From the NCBI GenBank assembly GCA_018907035.1, contig JACCIC010000049.1, positions 2,886,001 through 2,950,000 on the forward strand: a stretch of 64,000 nt of DNA. Direction: 5' to 3'. This DNA is from Sycobia sp. Sy_11. Taxonomy: Eukaryota > Arthropoda > Insecta > Hymenoptera > Epichrysomallidae. The notes below the pieces were generated by a model. It was not told where the DNA came from and did no database searches. It saw only the letters and a list, made by a program, of their open reading frames with translations. Position numbers and translations under genes: made by a program. Numbering within the stretch: the first letter of the stretch is position 1; every line of letters begins with the position of its first letter. Shown piece after piece: positions 38,646 through 50,399 of the stretch.

Positions 38646-40140
38646 CTGAAAAAATATTTCACCGCAGATATGTGGGAACAAAAACTTGGGTATGAAAGTA
38701 TTGATCGTGGTTGGTATAAAAAAAAGTTATGAGCCAAAACGTTCGCGTAAAAAGAGGAAATGAACTTTGGGGGAAAGTGCTATTCAGACAAAAAATGTAA
38801 TAAGTTCGGTATTACAATACTTGAAACGATCGATTTGATGGGGATATCAAGGTTCATTTTTTACCGATCGAGAAAAAACGATTCTATTTTAAATAATATA
38901 ATACGTAAAGATGAAATGATTGAAAAGATTCGTTAATCATACCCTTTACTTATGTTTATTTTACATTAATACAAATTTTTTGGAAATGAGAACGTTTTAA
39001 AAAGTTCATAATTATAACCAAAAATTATAAATATAAAATTTTCCATTTCCACGTCGTTTGATGAATTTGCTTGAAATTTTGAAGCAATATGGAAGACGAT
39101 CAAGATCAAAATTACTCAATAGTGGCTGTCCCCCCATACTTTCGAGTAGAATATTTTTTCATAACTAGAAAACTGCTTACCCAATAGTTAAAAGTGAGTT
39201 TACTCATTGTACTTTAGTTCTCAGTATGCAAGAAACTAGTATAATCTGCTACTTGCACTTGGATATAAATAAAGTCCTCGTATTTAATAAAGGTCCTTGC
39301 TTGGAAAAGTCAACTTGGTTTATCGAATTGAAATGTATTCTATTTGCGCAGCTATCGATAATGAAACACTGATAAATAAGTTCACTTTTCACACTGTAAC
39401 GGGTACGTAAACACGATGGCAATCTATGAGCTGAATTTTAATAATAGTGAACCGAGCGGTAACCGTTTAAACAATCAAAAACGTCGACTTTTAAGATCGT
39501 CTGCGAGAGAAACCGTTTACAGAGTTTGACTGGTACTCGTAAAAGTTTTTTTTTTGACGCAGTACGCTCAAAATGAGTTATTTGCAAAGTTTTGCCAAAA
39601 TTCCCGAAAAGTTACATTCGACCAGTCGCGGAATTCGAGTGCAAACAATTCAGCGGAATGCAAACTCTTATTGAATTGCATTTGAGACAGGTCCGTGCTT
39701 CGAACCAAATCTTATCTTCGCTGATTAGTGCAAAGTACAAAATGACGTACGACATAGCCCGACTCGGTCCTTCATAGAAGCCATTATGAATTTCGGAGAA
39801 TTGCAGACAAAGCGATAAATCAACGCGTCGGACGCGGACGAGATTGAGGACCGATTGAACGTCTGAAAACGTCGAACTCCGTTCACTCCTCCGTTTGTTT
39901 CTAAATCGGTCCTGGATTATAAATTGATCCCTGTTAGGTCGCCAACAATGGCGTACGACGGCGAAGCGGGGGGGGGGAGGCGATCGTTTATCGCGTGGGC
40001 GGGCCGTCCGATCCCTGACTCGCTAGCTACGAGCTTGGCGTACGACCTTTCACTCTCCTTCGTCGCTTATTATTAGATAGACACGCGTTAGGTCGCGCAG
40101 AACGCACGCATTATATCGTCAAAGTATCCTTGCGTATATT
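38481..40140. other. AT-rich stretch, no gene
   Basis: One (TA)n array. The part at 39020-39180 reads like an old dispersed repeat but has no boundary. A 9-G run lies near 39969. Frame 39592-39777 has no motif. Confidence 0.5.
38596..38642. repeat. (TA)n microsatellite
   Basis: About 23 perfect units. Confidence 0.95.
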
Positions 40141-40242
40141 ATAACGCTAGCTATTAGCCCGCGCAGCGAGTTCTTCCCATTCGACATGATCTTCGTTTCC
40201 CTCTCTGTCTCTCCTTGTGACATACTCCTTTCTCTATCACTC

Positions 40243-40244
<2 letters not shown>

Positions 40245-40288
<44 letters not shown>
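40245..40288. repeat. (TA)n microsatellite
   Basis: About 22 perfect units. Confidence 0.95.
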
Positions 40289-40292
<4 letters not shown>

Positions 40293-40588
40293 AAGGGACC
40301 GATAGCAAAATAAGTCCCGACCATAAACAGAGCAGCGTTATAGCGATGGCAATCGCCGGCAAGAGCGAGTGAGAAAAGCATATAGCCGCATCACCGTGAT
40401 CCTACGAGAGTAAGAGGCGTCCGCGAAATCCGAAAGTTCGAGGAAGTGTCTATGGCTGAGGCGCGCTCGATGGTCGCGGCCGACCACCCCGCTCGTTTTC
40501 CCTTTTTCTGCACCTGAAGGTAAGAAGCGCGGGAGTGGGAAGAGAGGAGGATTTATGCATATGACGCCACAAAGTCCGCGCCCCTCTT

Positions 40589-40646
40589 TGTGTGTGTGTG
40601 CGTGTGTGTGTGTATGTGTAACAACAACAACAACAACAACAACAAC
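40589..40646. repeat. Compound (GT)n-(AAC)n microsatellite
   Basis: Interrupted GT run, then (AAC)8. Confidence 0.9.
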
Positions 40647-40944
40647 GTCCGCGGATGGAATTCTTAGTAGGTGCGCACGCGCACTGCAGAGAACGTATAT
40701 AATATGTACCGGAGGTTTTCAGTATGCGCGTCCGAAGTTTTTGCCATTAGGAATTGATATACGTTTACGTGTAGCTGTATATATATACATATGTATATAG
40801 ATGGTCAAGAGCGTGAGAAACACAGCATAAACGGAAAGGGAGCTTTTTTATTCTTCTTTATATATCGCCAGTTGGCTCAAACGTAGTCGCGGTGCCTTTT
40901 AAAAGTGAAGGTGTGTAACGGTGAATATTTCGACACACGCATAC

Positions 40945-40980
40945 ACTCTCTCTCTCTCTCTCTGTCTCTCTCTAACTCTC
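40945..40980. repeat. (CT)n microsatellite
   Basis: CT run with gtct and aact interruptions. Confidence 0.9.
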
Positions 40981-42060
40981 TTCGGCGACGTGGTTTTAGT
41001 AGAAATTTTTTAGTGCAGGGATTTCGTCGTGAAATTCAGACCGTGTCGCGTGACACTGTACATAAGTTTATGCGGTCCGAGATACTTGCAAATTCCTCCG
41101 TTACACGTGCTTCCAATTGCTGACGTCCAGACCTGATCTGGTGCTTTTGATAACTGTTGCAGAACAATCTTGGCTTCTAATTAAATATAGTGTAATTGCC
41201 TTTGAAACTGTTCTCTTCGGGTACATATGGTCACTATTTATATAGAAAGTTATTGATTAACATTAAAGTATTAAATTAAATTAAGATATTAAAATTAACA
41301 AGTATTAAATTAAGATTTGAAAGAAAAAATCAGTAATAAAATTATTTTAGTCTGGTGATAATCGAGAATTTTCCACCCCTTTTTACATTTCTTCTTTGAC
41401 CAATAAAAAGCTTTGCCATCGTGATTGTTATTCTAAACAGCCTAAGGTAACACTAGCTGTCTTATCGTGATGCTAAAATTCTATACGTACATACTGTAGC
41501 TAACTAGTAAAAGCTAACTAGTAAAAATTTCCGATTTATTACAAATGTTTTTCTTTTTCGTTTTTAACAAGCAATTGGAGTTTTCAAGTATTTGATAAGG
41601 TATGAGGATAAAACACGATAATGCATTGAATCGACTTTTGAACGCGTCCATCCATATGAATATTTGAACCATTGCTGCGTACGTTTTCAGCATGATAATT
41701 TACAGGAGCGTATAGGATGCTCGATTTTATTATTCTTATCTTATATCTATTCATATCTTATATGATTTTTTAAGTGATTATTCTTATTAATGCAATCACT
41801 TCGAAAATTCAAAATCCATATAATAAATCGCTATTTTCAGATTTCGACCTGCATAGTTTAAGCACAATTTAATAGAAGTGTTTCGATAGATTTACTTTCA
41901 ATCGTATCCCTATAACCTTTTAATTATTTAGCAAAATTACGTAATTATCTATCGAGACAATATCCCATACAATTATCAGAAACTTTCGCATGCTGCTCGA
42001 AGATATTTTAAACTATAATCGCCATAGATGCCAATGGTTTCTCTGTATTTAAAAAAAGGA
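40981..42060. other. AT-rich stretch, no gene
   Basis: A tandem pair of agctaactagtaaa lies at about 41499-41526, and there is an AT-rich attaaattaag-type run near 41265-41320. No gene. Confidence 0.55.
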
Positions 42061-42307
42061 TACCCTACGTGTGTATATATATAGCCATCCGTGACGGTGA
42101 GCCGAGCGAGCTTGACCATTAAGCCGGTCGCCGCGCCAGGGCGCGCTCGCTGATGTCTTTAAAGGAGAAGGAGCAGCGCGCGTCGGGACACTGAAAAGAA
42201 AAGCCAGTTGGTATTCCAAATGAACGGGCCCCGCTGTCCCGTTCGGCTTCCAGTTTACGCGCGTACGCGGAAAGCCTGCGAAATTTATACCGGCCTCTCT
42301 CCCTCTG

Positions 42308-42362
<55 letters not shown>

Positions 42363-42480
42363 AACTCTTCCAGTCCGTACCAGCTGTCTTTCGAGCGTAC
42401 GACGTGCCATTTCGCATTGTCAGCGCGCTCGGTTCGTTACACTGATTTTTTCGAAATTGGCTTAAAAGCTCACATGTGTC
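42061..42480. other. CpG-rich block with a long CT tract
   Basis: GC-rich sequence without a recognisable product. Frame 42208-42465 runs through the CT tract as Leu-Ser. Confidence 0.5.
42311..42361. repeat. (CT)n microsatellite
   Basis: About 25 perfect units. Confidence 0.95.
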
Positions 42481-43390
42481 AATTAGTTAGTCCAGTCGCG
42501 TTCTTGATGTCTCCTATTTTTTACTTAAAAATCCTTATTTATTTATTTTTTTAAGAATTTCTGTTATCCAGACATGACTGTGCAAGGATGACAGAAATTT
42601 TCAATTATTTTCTATCTATAATTTGAAGAATAACATTAAACGATCAAGTAAAATTTTTAATTTTTTGTCAACCTTCAAATTAAGAAAATTTGCTAATTAA
42701 TTTTTTATGAAATCCGTAGAAAATTCTTTACGCGAAGCAATGATTCTATTTGAACCGAAATTATTAAAATATCCAACTGAAAGAAAATTGGATGTGTATG
42801 AGAACGTTTTTATAATTTCGTTTGCCTTCTCAAGTACAAGAAATAGAGAAAAATATGGGTTAAGAAAGGTTCATTTTTTTACTATTTGATTAAGATATTT
42901 CCTAGTAACTTGCATAATACCGAATTAATGTTCCGTACAGCAAACTTTTCTAGTAGGTTAATATTTTAAGACATCTTAACCTTAATCTGCTAAAAGGATG
43001 CTCATCCGGGATATTTAAGTTCATCTTAAGAAACAACAATCTTTTTTATATATTTGACTAATGGCATCATTGAGTACACTACTTGTATACTTCCAAATTT
43101 TTATTCGCGTAGCTCAATTTAAATGTTTTTTTTTTTTTTTTTTGACGAGATGTACCAAAATCAGTAAGTTATTTTTTGATTTATCTGAATCGTATCTAAG
43201 AACAGTTGCAGAATATATGTATTTGCGAGAATTAAGATACCATCTAACGGTAATTGTAGAAAACTACGTTAAAATTAACAATAAATTTGACACACACACT
43301 TAGATAAGATGTTTTTTGCGATTTTCTTAGATTATTAGATGAAAAAAATTTTAAAAGAACGTTAAAACTAATCATTCTATTAGTCATAAT
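42481..43390. other. AT-rich stretch, no gene
   Basis: Frames 42707-42889 and 43061-43303 have no recognised motif. An 18-T run lies at 43126-43143. The stretch could include extended debris of the LINE fragment that follows. Confidence 0.45.
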
Positions 43391-43394
43391 ACTC

Positions 43395-43552
43395 AAGACT
43401 TAAATTGGTATATCTCAAGTATCAAATATCGGATGCTTAAAGTACAAATGAGTAGAATCATTAGATGCTTTCGTAACGGAACTTCAACTATCTACGAAAA
43501 CTACGTTTTCAACATCGTAAGGTTCAAGTATCTCGCAATCCTGATGCGCTGG
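43395..43552 (+). pseudogene. Short LINE reverse-transcriptase fragment
   Basis: The + frame starting at 43449 reads IIRCFRNGTSTIYENYVF and then NIVRFKYLAILM. This matches the segment after the YxDD region of LINE reverse transcriptases, where RNR.....I..Y.FE.V..FKYLG is typical. It ends in a stop at 43549-43551. No other RT motif was readable nearby. The FKYL block and its spacing to the Tyr-x-Phe motif are the only evidence. Confidence 0.45.
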
Positions 43553-44069
43553 ATATAAATCCTACGAATGTTTTTTATTCATCGGCTACAAAAACCACGA
43601 ATGATTAAGTATCTCGATCGGTTGGGAAAATCTAATTGAACGGCTTTGGGGGGGGGGGGACGAATTAAAAGTGTTTTTACGAATTTCGTCATTATATCCA
43701 TTACTGCAAACGATAAGATGCACGTAAGTTTCTTCTTTTTTTTTTATGTTTGTTATTATAAAGATCACCGAACAAGCTGAAATCTCGCACAGACGTTATA
43801 TTATATACGTCGATGGAGCGACCGTTATTCGCATTAGGATTAGCGAAGAAACGAGGGAACTCCTTCAGCTCTGGCGCAGAAGAAATAATTGCTATCTACG
43901 ATCTCCGGCAATTCATCATAGTCCTATAAACGAAACGCGTTTAAACGAAAGCTTTTCTGCTCCCCCCTCTCATTCCGAGGTTCCCTGTACAACCTATCAC
44001 GTATCGCGTCCCGACATTCGCTGATTTCCCATCGCGTATATATGCGCGTGTCCCACATACGTGTACACA

Positions 44070-44108
44070 ACACACACACACACACACACACACAACACAC
44101 ACACACAC
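44070..44108. repeat. (CA)n microsatellite
   Basis: CA units with one extra-A interruption. Confidence 0.95.
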
Positions 44109-44618
44109 TTTACACACAGACTACACGCGCCTATGGCTCACGCGAACCAAACTGCACTGTTCGAAGAAGTCTAGGCTTTATATGCATGATGCGGAGAGCG
44201 AGAGCGGGGTGGGGCGGAGGAAGCGAGCTCAACGCCCACGGAATATATCTATATATAGATATACATATGCACGAGATATACACTTAAACGCGGAGCAGTT
44301 AAAATGAGAGAAGGAAAAAGGCGGACGGATCGCCGGTTCGACGTAGGAGGTGTTGCGGATTCGAGATATTGTTTCGCACGAGCGTAAATGCCAAGCGGGC
44401 GTCCCGTTAATTAGCTATATATATATATATATATACATGGTAAGGAGATTCGCGGAGATTACGGACGCGAGCGCGAGCGTGGAGGAGATGAAGCGTAAGA
44501 AAAGGGAGAGTCCGATTCCCACTCGTGTGCACGGCCGAGGAGCACGAGAGAGCTACTCCGCTCGCTGATTACAGGCCGCGGCGTGTCCCTCTTTTATCTC
44601 TCGGCTGTCTCTCGCTCA

Positions 44619-44619
<1 letters not shown>

Positions 44620-44665
<46 letters not shown>
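44620..44665. repeat. (CT)n microsatellite
   Basis: About 20 units after an interrupted start. Confidence 0.95.
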
Positions 44666-44668
<3 letters not shown>

Positions 44669-44850
44669 CTTCTCTCTCCCCCCCCACCCCTTGGGTTCAG
44701 GGCATCGTCGTCGCCCGTCTTCGGTGAACTCGTCGCGGCGCGCGCATCGGGGACAAGAGCGAAGGAAACCCGCGTAGGAAACTCGCGCGCTCGAATTAGC
44801 CATCGGTTCGTGATCGATTTTCTAAAGGGCTGCGCTCGTTTTTATTTGTA

Positions 44851-46460
44851 AGGGATGGAAATTCCCAATACGAGAGTGCATGTAGAATCAGTTTCTAATC
44901 TATATAATGCGAAAAATAGATACTATAGTTAACAGAAATTTTTTGCTTAATGGTACTTAACATCAAAATTAATCATTTACCTACGTCGACTGATATAAAA
45001 TAACCTACTGTATATTTTTATCGATCTACAATCTCCGTATAAACTAATATAGGATAATTATATCATTATTTTGAATGGTACCGATTGAGAATATATATAG
45101 ATCTTGGTCTTAAAGCTAAATAAATTAATTTATTTAATTTTATCCTTTCCTCCTTGTAGCAGCATCTCCTTTATCTATGTGTGTACAGATCTTCATCTCT
45201 CAAGACGTAATTCCATGAAATTATTTGTAAAAAAATTCGAAATCTTTAATCCTTTCCTATTAATTGATGTTATATATAAGTAGCAAAAATTTGATTTAAA
45301 AATAAATCAAGTTGGCTACTTCTTCAAGCATCTAAAATTGTACATTTTTTATTACACTACTACACAAGTGTAAAGCTAAAAAAAGTGCATTATAATTATA
45401 TGAAACTAATAGTTCTGATGTCTTAGAATTGCAGTGGATGCCAAAAGAAGAAAATAAAAACAAATAAAAAAATTTTTGTTAAATGGGAAAGATTTCGGAT
45501 TTTTATATTCGATAAACGCCTTTTCGGAACAAATCAATGTATGATAATAATTTTACTTCCTGCGACCTGTCATTTGATTTATTACAAATATTGTATAAAA
45601 TATCTACTAATGTTTCCACCATCCTAAGTTTTATAAAGTAAATAAATACAAATTCTGACTTTTATGCCAACGTTTTGAGCAACTGAAATTTCAAATTAAT
45701 CGTCCAACAAACGATCTTTACTTCGATTTTGAGGAAACGATGAAATCTTTCCATAATATATAGAATCAATACACGTAAAACTTTCAGTGAAAGTAGTAAC
45801 AATCGGAAGCCATTCAGTAGTAACGGGTGTGTCGAGGCAGACAATTGTATTTTAAAGACTTTAAGAAATTGTGATGAAAACGAATTCATTATCAACCTGT
45901 ATGTTTTCATGTGTATTTTTCGTTTAAATCAAATATCGTTCACGAAATGTTTATATTCTGTTTTGGATTTATTCCTATCCTACTGCTTGTACATACATAC
46001 ATAGGTACGTATGTTTACAATGGTTTTCCATTACGGTGTTTTGGGTTCATTATCTGCACATATTATCTAATGCTTATGTGTATTTTCATTAAGGTAATAT
46101 ATATGTAAGGTAGGCGTTGATCTATTGTGTTTTTGAAAATCATAAGAATGTTAATAGATTTAAATGTTTTTCAGTCGACACGATGTTCCAACAGAAATAC
46201 ATAATCTTAAAATCAATTGTTATAGTTTGTGTTAAAAAGGGCTAATACAATGATGTGGCTCTAGACATAGGTATGAAAATGATAATTCATGTTTATTTAT
46301 TTAATAATAAAGCAGTTGCTGAATTGACATCTCAAGGAACAATATCCCGTATGAAAGTGTGAAAAATCTGATCGATTTTTCGAAATTTTGAATGGAAACT
46401 GATGACCGTGTGTTATTGATCACTGTATTATAAAGATTAGCTGCAAAAATCAAACCCCCC
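44851..46460. other. AT-rich stretch, no gene
   Basis: Frames 45662-45910 (-) and 45911-46108 (+) are hydrophobic chance frames. No repeat of note. Confidence 0.55.
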
Positions 46461-46980
46461 TCCCCCCCCATTTAAGCTACATAACATAGTACTTGTCGCT
46501 CTCGACCGGATGACTGCGATCGATCGAACAAACTCCCCCCGAATCCGTCCCGAGAATTGCGCGTCGCCAAAGGCCACGCGCAAAGGACAGAATTCGGAGA
46601 GCGCGGGGGCTCGAAAAGTCTCCGGTAAATCCGCGCGACAGCGTGCCCGGCCACTTTCCGAAACGAGCGCTCCGACTCCCGCCGAGTAGCGAGAACGCGC
46701 CGAATCCTTTCTTTCGCCCGTGCCGCGTCTGTTCTGTTTTCGCGACCCCCCCCCCCGCCCCCATTATTCTTCCTTTTTTCCATTCTTCCGTCTCGGGACG
46801 GCTTACTCTTCCAGCGCTCGTATACGCGGCCGGTGCCTGCGTCAGCCGCGACGACGACGGCCGTCTAGACGACCCGCCCCGCTTCGTGCAATAAGGAGCG
46901 CTCTATTCGTTATTTTTTTCTTCTCCGCCCTTTTGCCTGAAATCGTCGCGATATTGCTGTAATTTTTTTTTTCTTTTTGA
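46461..46980. other. CpG-rich block without a gene
   Basis: Contains two C runs, near 46456 and 46746. Long overlapping frames exist on both strands (for example 46472-46783 - and 46643-46894 +), which is typical of GC-rich non-coding DNA. No domain was recognised. Confidence 0.5.
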
Positions 46981-47940
46981 CGTAGGAGAATTGGCCGCTG
47001 GAATGCTCGCATTAGGATTGCGCTTTATTCGGCGAGCTTCGAGTTGAGCTGCTAATAAACCATAGAGCATTGTGGGGAACTTTAATGTCGCGACCTGACG
47101 ACTGTGGTAAAATTATACGAGTCGATGAATGCAGCCAGATAGTGTAAATAAATATTAAAATACAATGGGGATGGGTCTTAAGTGCGAACGAATGTTTGCT
47201 AAAAACGACTTGTGTGCTGGAGTTAACGTTGGTGTCGCCTGTATAACGAAAAGGCGACTACACGGACTGCACTTTCAAAGGATACTAATAAGGCGGCCAA
47301 CTGCGTCAGTTTCAATAAGCGCCTGGTACTGATAATTAAGGATGACTATCTTCAGACAAATATACGAAATAGGCAGGTCGATAATTCTCCAGGCGCGCTA
47401 CTCAAGTTATAAGTAAAATTTATATCAAAATGTGTATAAAAAGTGAATTATTCGCGTTAGAGCATTGGAGTGCTTTTTTCACATGCTCTCGTTGCAAAAG
47501 TTCCAAAAGTTAACGTATATGATGAGTGAAAATTTTTCATATTCGATTTATTTTTGACAGCTTTATTTTTGTCAGTTTTAAATATGTTCAGTATTATTAA
47601 AATTCAACAAGGTATAACGAAAGTTCTAGTATCATCCTGATGGAACTTTTGCAACAATCTTTGCCAAAGAGGAAATCAAATATATCATTAATTGTTTTGT
47701 TGAAAAGCCCGACGTCCAGCGCGATTTTTTTCTCCTTGCCAGCAATGGCAACACCCAATTCTTCATCGCTCGCAATTATCATAGGGATAATCCGTCGACC
47801 TCAATACTTGCTCTATATATCTACGGCGGGTCTAGGATATGAATACCGAGACCGTGATCCGGTATAGATAAGGAAGGGCGATAAATTTTGGACGTTTTCA
47901 ACTCTCCCGGCTCAGTTTTCTCAGACTGCTGTTTCCTCCA
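46981..47940. other. Mostly AT-rich stretch, no gene
   Basis: Frames 47597-47782 (-) and 47640-47867 (+) overlap each other and have no motif. Confidence 0.55.
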
Positions 47941-47949
47941 ACCCGCCGC

Positions 47950-47950
<1 letters not shown>

Positions 47951-48004
<54 letters not shown>

Positions 48005-48016
48005 CTCCCCTCTCTC
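47951..48016. repeat. (CT)n microsatellite
   Basis: About 24 perfect CT units, then ttctttctcccctctc. Confidence 0.95.
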
Positions 48017-48122
48017 CGGATTTAGCCCCGAAGATAAATAATCCTACGAATCCCTGACGATGTTTTTTGGCAAGCTGCTGCGTCGGTATTGTAGCATAAT
48101 AGCGTTTCGTACATTGCGACGG

Positions 48123-48126
<4 letters not shown>

Positions 48127-48170
<44 letters not shown>
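48127..48170. repeat. (CA)-(TA)n microsatellite
   Basis: A short CA run, then about 20 TA units. Confidence 0.95.
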
Positions 48171-48173
<3 letters not shown>

Positions 48174-49970
48174 CGAGGCAACTTATATTAGAATTTCTTG
48201 CTACTTTACTTGTCTCCTGCCTCCCTCGCCACCGTTTTACTTCGGGGCTGCGAATTCATTTTCTCGCGAACGTGACGCGCGCCCGTGCTACCGGCCAAAC
48301 GGAAATTTGCAGCTTTATCGAAATTGTCTCCAGCGGCGCGCATCCGGCAAACGTCCATGCAACACGGTTATATAGAATTGCCAAGCGATTTTACACGCGA
48401 ACGCGCAACGCCGTGGGCGCGGGCTCCCGTCGACGACGAACGTAAATCGATTAAAACTAGCCGAATCCCAATGACGTTTACATACGTTTCTAGATAAAGC
48501 AGAGATTAATTTTGCGATTGAATTTTTGTCGTTCTCGCGTAAGAAAGCAACAATATCAATCGTGCGCGCTGGATTATTTTGTTAAACAATGGTATTAATC
48601 TGACATTTGACGTGTTTTACGTCGGAGCTTCATTAAGCCACTATACGCGATACTTGAATTTTGCAAACACGGAAACCGATGGATAAATTTACTCGCTGCT
48701 TCTTTTTAATGGATTGAAATAATCAAGTATATGACAATGAAAAAATATGAAATTGATTCATATTTATCGACTATTCCAATAATAAAAATCACAGAATCTA
48801 TTAACAATGTTTAATCAATTTATTTGTCTGATTAGAAAATTTTCAAAATCAGAACGAAAACAAAAACAAAAAGCAAACAATACTGCCAGAACAGATCCCG
48901 ATTCATCGGCTATTTCTATGCATTCGTAAATCTCGTTCCCCAACCTAGGTCGACTTCATATCCAACTACAGTTTGAAACATTTTTGAAGCGCACATGCCC
49001 CAATTTCATACGAGATCCCCGAAAGTGCGGAGCAACGCCCAAACACCGTAAAACGCACGAATTTACATTTGCAACGGGCAAAGCATCAAAAGAGCCTCTT
49101 CTTATTTTATTGACAAAAAAAAGTGAAAAATGTTTCGGATACACTGGCATGGCGCGAATAACAGACCAGAGGCATTTACGCGCCAAATGACTCGACGTCA
49201 GTCGGTGCCAGATTCAAACGGTATTGGACCAGTAAAAGGATCGAGATTTGGCCGGGATTGTCGACGATGAAATGAAACGGCGATTAAGTGAAATTACTTT
49301 CTGCAAGTATATAGAAGGCGATTGAATGACAGGACGAAAGCGAGAGTACGGAAGTAAGGCAACGTATTATTGAAAATCTGTGGTAAATTAATGCAATCGT
49401 TTGATTACTTCGATGAAATTTGGTTTTTTACGGGGCTCGGCTTTACGAGGAAATTTTTTTTAAATTACCTTGAAGAATTGCTTTAAAACGTCGTTATGGA
49501 GATTATGATAGATTATTTGCCGAAATAGTCTGTCTACATTATATTCAATAGTTTTCGTGGGCCAGCTTTATTTTGTGATCACTTTTCAGTGCTGCATTTT
49601 ATTCAACGATACTCATGGAAATTGCAATCTGTATTCCTATCCTATAAGACATCTTTATTTTCTTCAACACTTAGGAACTTCATACATAGATTTAAAATGC
49701 AGCTTTACTCGACCTCTTCCGGCTTTTCTGTCCGGAAATTTCATTTATATACTTTCGCCAAATTGTCTTGGTGAATTTCACAACGTTCGCCCGACGAGTT
49801 CTTATGTGTTCGATAAAGCAATATCACGGTAACGCGCCGCAATTCATGCGCAATCTCATATTAAGCGAAAAAATCGATTTGGACCGCATCTCGAGGGTAA
49901 AAATTCAATAAGCTGAATTATTATCGAAGAGAAATTGTCAGCTACAGACGATAATCAGTATTCAATATAC
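48171..49970. other. GC-rich then AT-rich stretch, no gene
   Basis: CpG-rich at 48200-48440. Frames 48984-49190 (+) and 48956-49186 (-) overlap on opposite strands; neither shows a domain. Frame 49557-49832 likewise. Confidence 0.5.
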
Positions 49971-49973
49971 AGG

Positions 49974-49996
49974 AAGAGAGAGAGAGAGAGAGAGAG

Positions 49997-50032
<36 letters not shown>
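49974..50032. repeat. (GA)n microsatellite
   Basis: About 29 units with one gaggagg interruption. Confidence 0.95.
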
Positions 50033-50035
<3 letters not shown>

Positions 50036-50310
50036 GCCAGAGAGAATGAAAGCCGCAGCAACGCCTATATAGTCTGCGGTTCGATGATATAGATACTATA
50101 TATACAAACTATATATATACTATATACATACTATATATATATACATATATATATAAACATACACTATACATAGAAATCCCCGTGTCAATACCCCGCAAAT
50201 ACAAAGGGTCGAGAAACGGAGAAGAGGCGAAAAAAAGATGCAGAAAGAAAATGCGTAACGGCATTCGGCAAAAAAAAAAAAAACAAAACGGAGAGCCATC
50301 GGCATGCGTC

Positions 50311-50379
50311 TAATTAAACCAATTAACTCGCCCGTCCATTCGCTCGTGACAATTAATGACTAATTACCAGATGCACCTG
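50311..50379. promoter_or_regulatory. Cluster of ATTA-core sites with an E-box
   Basis: Four homeodomain-type cores (TAATTA at 50311 and 50361, AATTAA near 50321 and 50351) and a CACCTG E-box at 50374 lie within 70 bp, in sequence less AT-rich than the intronic average. The site types are established; enhancer function is only inferred. Confidence 0.25.
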
Positions 50380-50399
50380 TTCCCCGTGGCGTGCAACTT

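Larger units (their letters stand above)
40141..40860. other. GC-rich block with TA, GT and AAC repeats
   Basis: Contains the arrays listed separately and a donor-like CTGAAG|GTAAGA at 40518|40519, preceded by a pyrimidine-rich stretch. An upstream short frame (from about 40452) stops before the junction, so no coding exon is supported. Confidence 0.45.
43560..44850. other. Mixed stretch passing into CpG-rich DNA
   Basis: A 10-G run near 43648, then GC-rich from about 43980. It holds the CA, CT and short TA arrays. Frames in 44350-44851 are Arg/Ser-rich readings of CpG and CT DNA. No gene. Confidence 0.5.

Noticed and set aside
46472..46894. Overlapping 80-103-codon frames on both strands
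   Set aside because: Mutually overlapping GC-rich frames with no domain. At most one could be real and nothing favours either.
48984..49190. Frame with KCFGYTGMA resembling part of a retroviral-type zinc knuckle
   Set aside because: Only one Cys of the CCHC pattern is present, and an antisense frame covers the same bases.
49670..49695. 14-base match to the 5' part of miR-276 (TAGGAACTTCATAC)
   Set aside because: The 3' part of the mature sequence does not match, and neither flank supplies a star strand or hairpin. Most likely chance.
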